Shown here: one piece after another, positions 61,848 through 64,000 of the stretch | Position numbering within the stretch: the first letter of the stretch is position 1 | Layout: each line of letters begins with the position of its first letter | From: Streptomyces canus | GTDB lineage: Bacteria; Actinomycetota; Actinomycetes; Streptomycetales; Streptomycetaceae | DNA: 64,000 nucleotides | Assembly: GCF_041435015.1 (NCBI RefSeq) | Contig: NZ_CP107989.1 | Span: 806,001-870,000 of the forward strand | Direction of reading: 5' to 3' | Program-made: the position numbers and the translations under genes | Notes under the pieces: generated by a model | The model's input: only the letters and a program-made list of their open reading frames with translations | Database searches by the model: none | Told to the model about the DNA's origin: nothing

Positions 61848-62564
61848 TCAGCCGCCGCTGACCGTCAGGTTGTTGGTGGTGAAGTTGAGTCCGCCGGACG
61901 ACGAGGTGATCTCATAGCCGAACTGCACGTCGCCGATGATCTCGTTGCCGGGCATCCAGCCCTTGGTGTAGGCGATCCAGTTGAGGATCGGCTTGACGTC
62001 CACGGTCCCCGCGTTGGAGTCGGACGTCCGCAGGAACGAGAACACCTGGTTCGACCCGTTGGTGCCCTTGTAGACGTTCCAGTTGTGGCCGCCGAGCGTG
62101 ACGTTGGCCTGATAGGTGCCGATCGGGCCGACGGCTCCGTTGTAGTTGACCCACAGCATGATCTCGTACTGGTGGTCGTTGTCCCAGATGTCGTACGACG
62201 AGTTGTACGCGCCGGACGACGGGACGCTGACGTTGTAGTTGCTGGTGAGCCAGCCGAGGGAGTCGATCGTCTTGTTGATCGTTTTCGTCGAGTTGGCGTA
62301 GGACTTGATGCCGCCGGTGTTGGGGTGGTCGGCCCAGACGCCCCAGTTGGTCCCGGAGTTGGCCCAGACGCACTGGCTGCCGGCGCCGGAACCCCAGACG
62401 TTGTTGTACAGCTTGTAGCCGTCCAGACCGGTGCTGCCCCACCGGTCGCAGGAGTTCCAGACTGCTGCCGAAGCGGGGGCGGAGGCGAGGCCGACGATGG
62501 CACCGAGAGCCATCGTCGGTGCCAGCACGGCCATGCCGACCTTGCGTATCGCGCTTTTTACCAT
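61848..62564 (-). CDS. Secreted GH12 endoglucanase/xyloglucanase
   Basis: A 238-residue secreted enzyme consisting of signal peptide (1-33) and a single GH12 beta-jelly-roll domain. The nucleophile is E134 in QYEIMLWVNYNG and the acid/base E218 in FGYEITS. GH12 enzymes cut beta-1,4-glucan or xyloglucan chains; which of the two cannot be read directly. It has no carbohydrate-binding module, unlike most enzymes of this window, whereas many Streptomyces GH12 enzymes carry CBM2. Start ATG 62564 follows GAAGGGA. It lies 162 bases downstream of the binding-protein gene on the same strand. Confidence 0.94.
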   Translation of the reverse strand: MVKSAIRKVGMAVLAPTMALGAIVGLASAPASAAVWNSCDRWGSTGLDGYKLYNNVWGSGAGSQCVWANSGTNWGVWADHPNTGGIKSYANSTKTINKTIDSLGWLTSNYNVSVPSSGAYNSSYDIWDNDHQYEIMLWVNYNGAVGPIGTYQANVTLGGHNWNVYKGTNGSNQVFSFLRTSDSNAGTVDVKPILNWIAYTKGWMPGNEIIGDVQFGYEITSSSGGLNFTTNNLTVSGG

Positions 62565-62726
62565 GGTGTCCCTTCCACGGGTGGGGGGAATTGTGGGGGT
62601 GCTACCACGCCCACTGACTGAGGACGTGGTCCTCTCCGGCGACGGGATCCATCGGCTGCGCGTCACCGGAAGAAGGTCTGGCAGAAGGACCAGTCGGTGG
62701 GGGCGACTGGAGAAGCCTCTCGGGTA

Positions 62727-64000
62727 TCAGTGGGCGCTGCCGTTCTTGTCGATGAGCTGCTTGTACCAGTCGCGCAGTTTGTCGCCGCCGGAGGACTTCC
62801 ACGTGGAGATGGCGGCCTGCACATCGGACAGCTTGCGGTTGCCGCGCACGTAGTCGATCTCCAGCTGCTCAAACTGGCTTTCGAGGTGGGCGTAGCGGGC
62901 CGGCTCGACGATGTTCATGCCGTAGATGGACGTCTTCTTCATGAAGGCCCCCATCCGCTGCTGCCACTCGACCTGCTTGCGGGCGACCTCGGGGAAGTCG
63001 GGGTGGGCGAAGTACGGAGCCGGAGCCGCCAGCATGTTCCAGGTGTTGATCACCTCGGTGTTGCCCTGGTCGTTCTTGACCGGCACGCCGTCCTTGACCG
63101 TGTAGTGGGTGCCCTCGACGCCGTAGTCGACGAGCATCCGCTCCTTGGTGCCGTAGGGCGCCGCCGCGAAGTTGGCTGCGGCCAGCGCGTTCTCGATCGT
63201 CGTCTTCGAGGCGCCCTTGCGGATCAGCGACCAGATGGTGGCGGGCGAGGACGCCCACAACGTGGGGTTGCCGCCGTCCGCGCCGAAGATGTCCATACCC
63301 TCGATCTGGAAGTCCGGATGGGCCTCGGCCTGTTCCACGGTCTGGGTGTACCAGGGGGTCATGTCGCCTTCGAAGACCAGGATCTGGCCGGCGGTGAAGC
63401 GCTGGCTCGCGTCGCCCGTGCGTGCCTTGTCGTCGGGGTGGACCACGCCCGCGTCGAACAGCTTGCGGGTCCACTCCAGGGCTTCCAGGTACTCGGGCCG
63501 CTCCTTGCCGTACCTCAGCTTGCCGTCGTCGTCGATGTTCCAGTCGGGACAGGCACCGAAGATGCTCCCGGAGACCCAGCTCATGTCTCCGCAGGCCCAC
63601 ACCTTGGCCTTGGCGCTGGTGGCCTCCTTGGCCCAACTGAGGAACTCGTCGGCCGACTTGGGGACGGACCAGCCCTTCTTGTCGAAGATGTCCCTGCGGT
63701 AGTAGGGCACTATGAAGCTTGCGGGGGCGGTGGGCATCGGTATGCCGCGCAGCGCGCCGCCGAAGATGCCCATGCGCCAGGCGTCGGAGGGGATCGCGGC
63801 CAGGTTCGGGTACTTCTTGACCTTGTCGCCCGCCAGGTAGGGGCCGAGGTCCATGAACTTCGCGGTAACCGCGTTCGCGATCTTGCCGACCAGTTCCCAG
63901 CTCGGCACGACCACCATGTCGGGAATGGAGCTGGAGGCCAGGACGGCGCCCAGCTTCTGGCCATAGGTGTTGCCGTCCTGGTTCTGCCAGGTGACCTTCG
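62727..64000 (-). CDS. Extracellular sugar-binding protein of an ABC importer, 5' end beyond the window
   Basis: About 424 residues are visible, the start lying outside. The fold of type-1 extracellular solute-binding proteins is recognised from SSSIPDMVVVPSW, RGIPMPTAPASFIVPYYRRD and WAKEATSAKAKVWACGD, with C-terminal VQAAISTWKSSGGDKLRDWY. Its size and aromatic-rich lobes fit large oligosaccharide ligands (LipO-like). Permease genes usually precede or follow it and must be outside the window. Placement beside GH12 suggests uptake of a hemicellulose oligosaccharide; ligand unknown. Confidence 0.9.
   Translation of the reverse strand, partial: KVTWQNQDGNTYGQKLGAVLASSSIPDMVVVPSWELVGKIANAVTAKFMDLGPYLAGDKVKKYPNLAAIPSDAWRMGIFGGALRGIPMPTAPASFIVPYYRRDIFDKKGWSVPKSADEFLSWAKEATSAKAKVWACGDMSWVSGSIFGACPDWNIDDDGKLRYGKERPEYLEALEWTRKLFDAGVVHPDDKARTGDASQRFTAGQILVFEGDMTPWYTQTVEQAEAHPDFQIEGMDIFGADGGNPTLWASSPATIWSLIRKGASKTTIENALAAANFAAAPYGTKERMLVDYGVEGTHYTVKDGVPVKNDQGNTEVINTWNMLAAPAPYFAHPDFPEVARKQVEWQQRMGAFMKKTSIYGMNIVEPARYAHLESQFEQLEIDYVRGNRKLSDVQAAISTWKSSGGDKLRDWYKQLIDKNGSAH

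Overview
The window is very GC-rich, with strong third-position GC bias, Shine-Dalgarno-led GTG/TTG starts, Tat and Sec signal peptides, ricin-type lectin (CBM13) modules, WYL and FCD-GntR regulators, an ANTAR protein and a SpoIIE/HATPase phosphatase. Together these point to a Streptomyces or close actinomycete chromosome. I count 40 genes or gene parts with credible coding sequence, plus two gene remnants and one likely frameshifted gene. No rRNA, tRNA or CRISPR array was seen.

Layout. (1) 1-17702, all minus strand: ten secreted carbohydrate-active enzymes, nine of them seen with CBM13 lectin modules: GH29 fucosidase (cut by the window edge), GH59 galactosidase, a GH39-like clan A enzyme, three GH54 arabinofuranosidases, GH27 alpha-galactosidase, GH10 xylanase, CE3-type esterase and a parallel beta-helix enzyme. 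A terminator at 10698-10733 splits them into two transcription units. (2) 18245-29035: ordinary chromosomal genes (WYL regulator, hydrolase, acetyltransferase, methyltransferase, GAF-ANTAR protein, oxidoreductase, Ser/Thr kinase with a peptidoglycan-binding domain, FG-GAP protein, VOC protein, TPR-like protein). (3) 29086-43782: a fucose and galactose module. It holds GH97 and GH95-like enzymes, a flavoprotein, an FCD-GntR regulator, the C-terminal remnant of an aldo/keto reductase, L-fuconate dehydratase, a complete sugar ABC importer and a second GH29 fucosidase carrying crystallin-like and lectin domains. (4) 43804-46904: a small possibly frameshifted gene and a multidomain PAS-GAF-SpoIIE-HATPase protein. 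(5) 47234-61733: an operon of GH36, GH43 and GH5; a divergent GH27 plus GH43-CBM6 pair; an IS110-family element; and an operon of GH43 plus a GH10-GH62 fusion. (6) 61848-64000: GH12 endoglucanase and the end of a sugar-binding lipoprotein gene.

How it fits together (inference). Secreted endo-enzymes (GH10, GH12, GH5, GH59) would cut arabinoxylan, xyloglucan or galactan-type chains. GH54, GH62 and GH43 would remove arabinose and xylose, GH27, GH36 and GH97 alpha-galactose, and GH29 and GH95 fucose, while the esterase removes acetyl groups. Released fucose could enter through the ABC importer and be channelled to the fuconate dehydratase. A repeated GATCCATCCSATGTAT-like motif links the fucose importer, the GH29 and GH95 genes and the first CAZyme unit, and suggests one regulon, plausibly under the FCD-GntR protein. 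A different palindrome (GAAGCGCTTC) marks the GH54-led unit and the GH36 operon.
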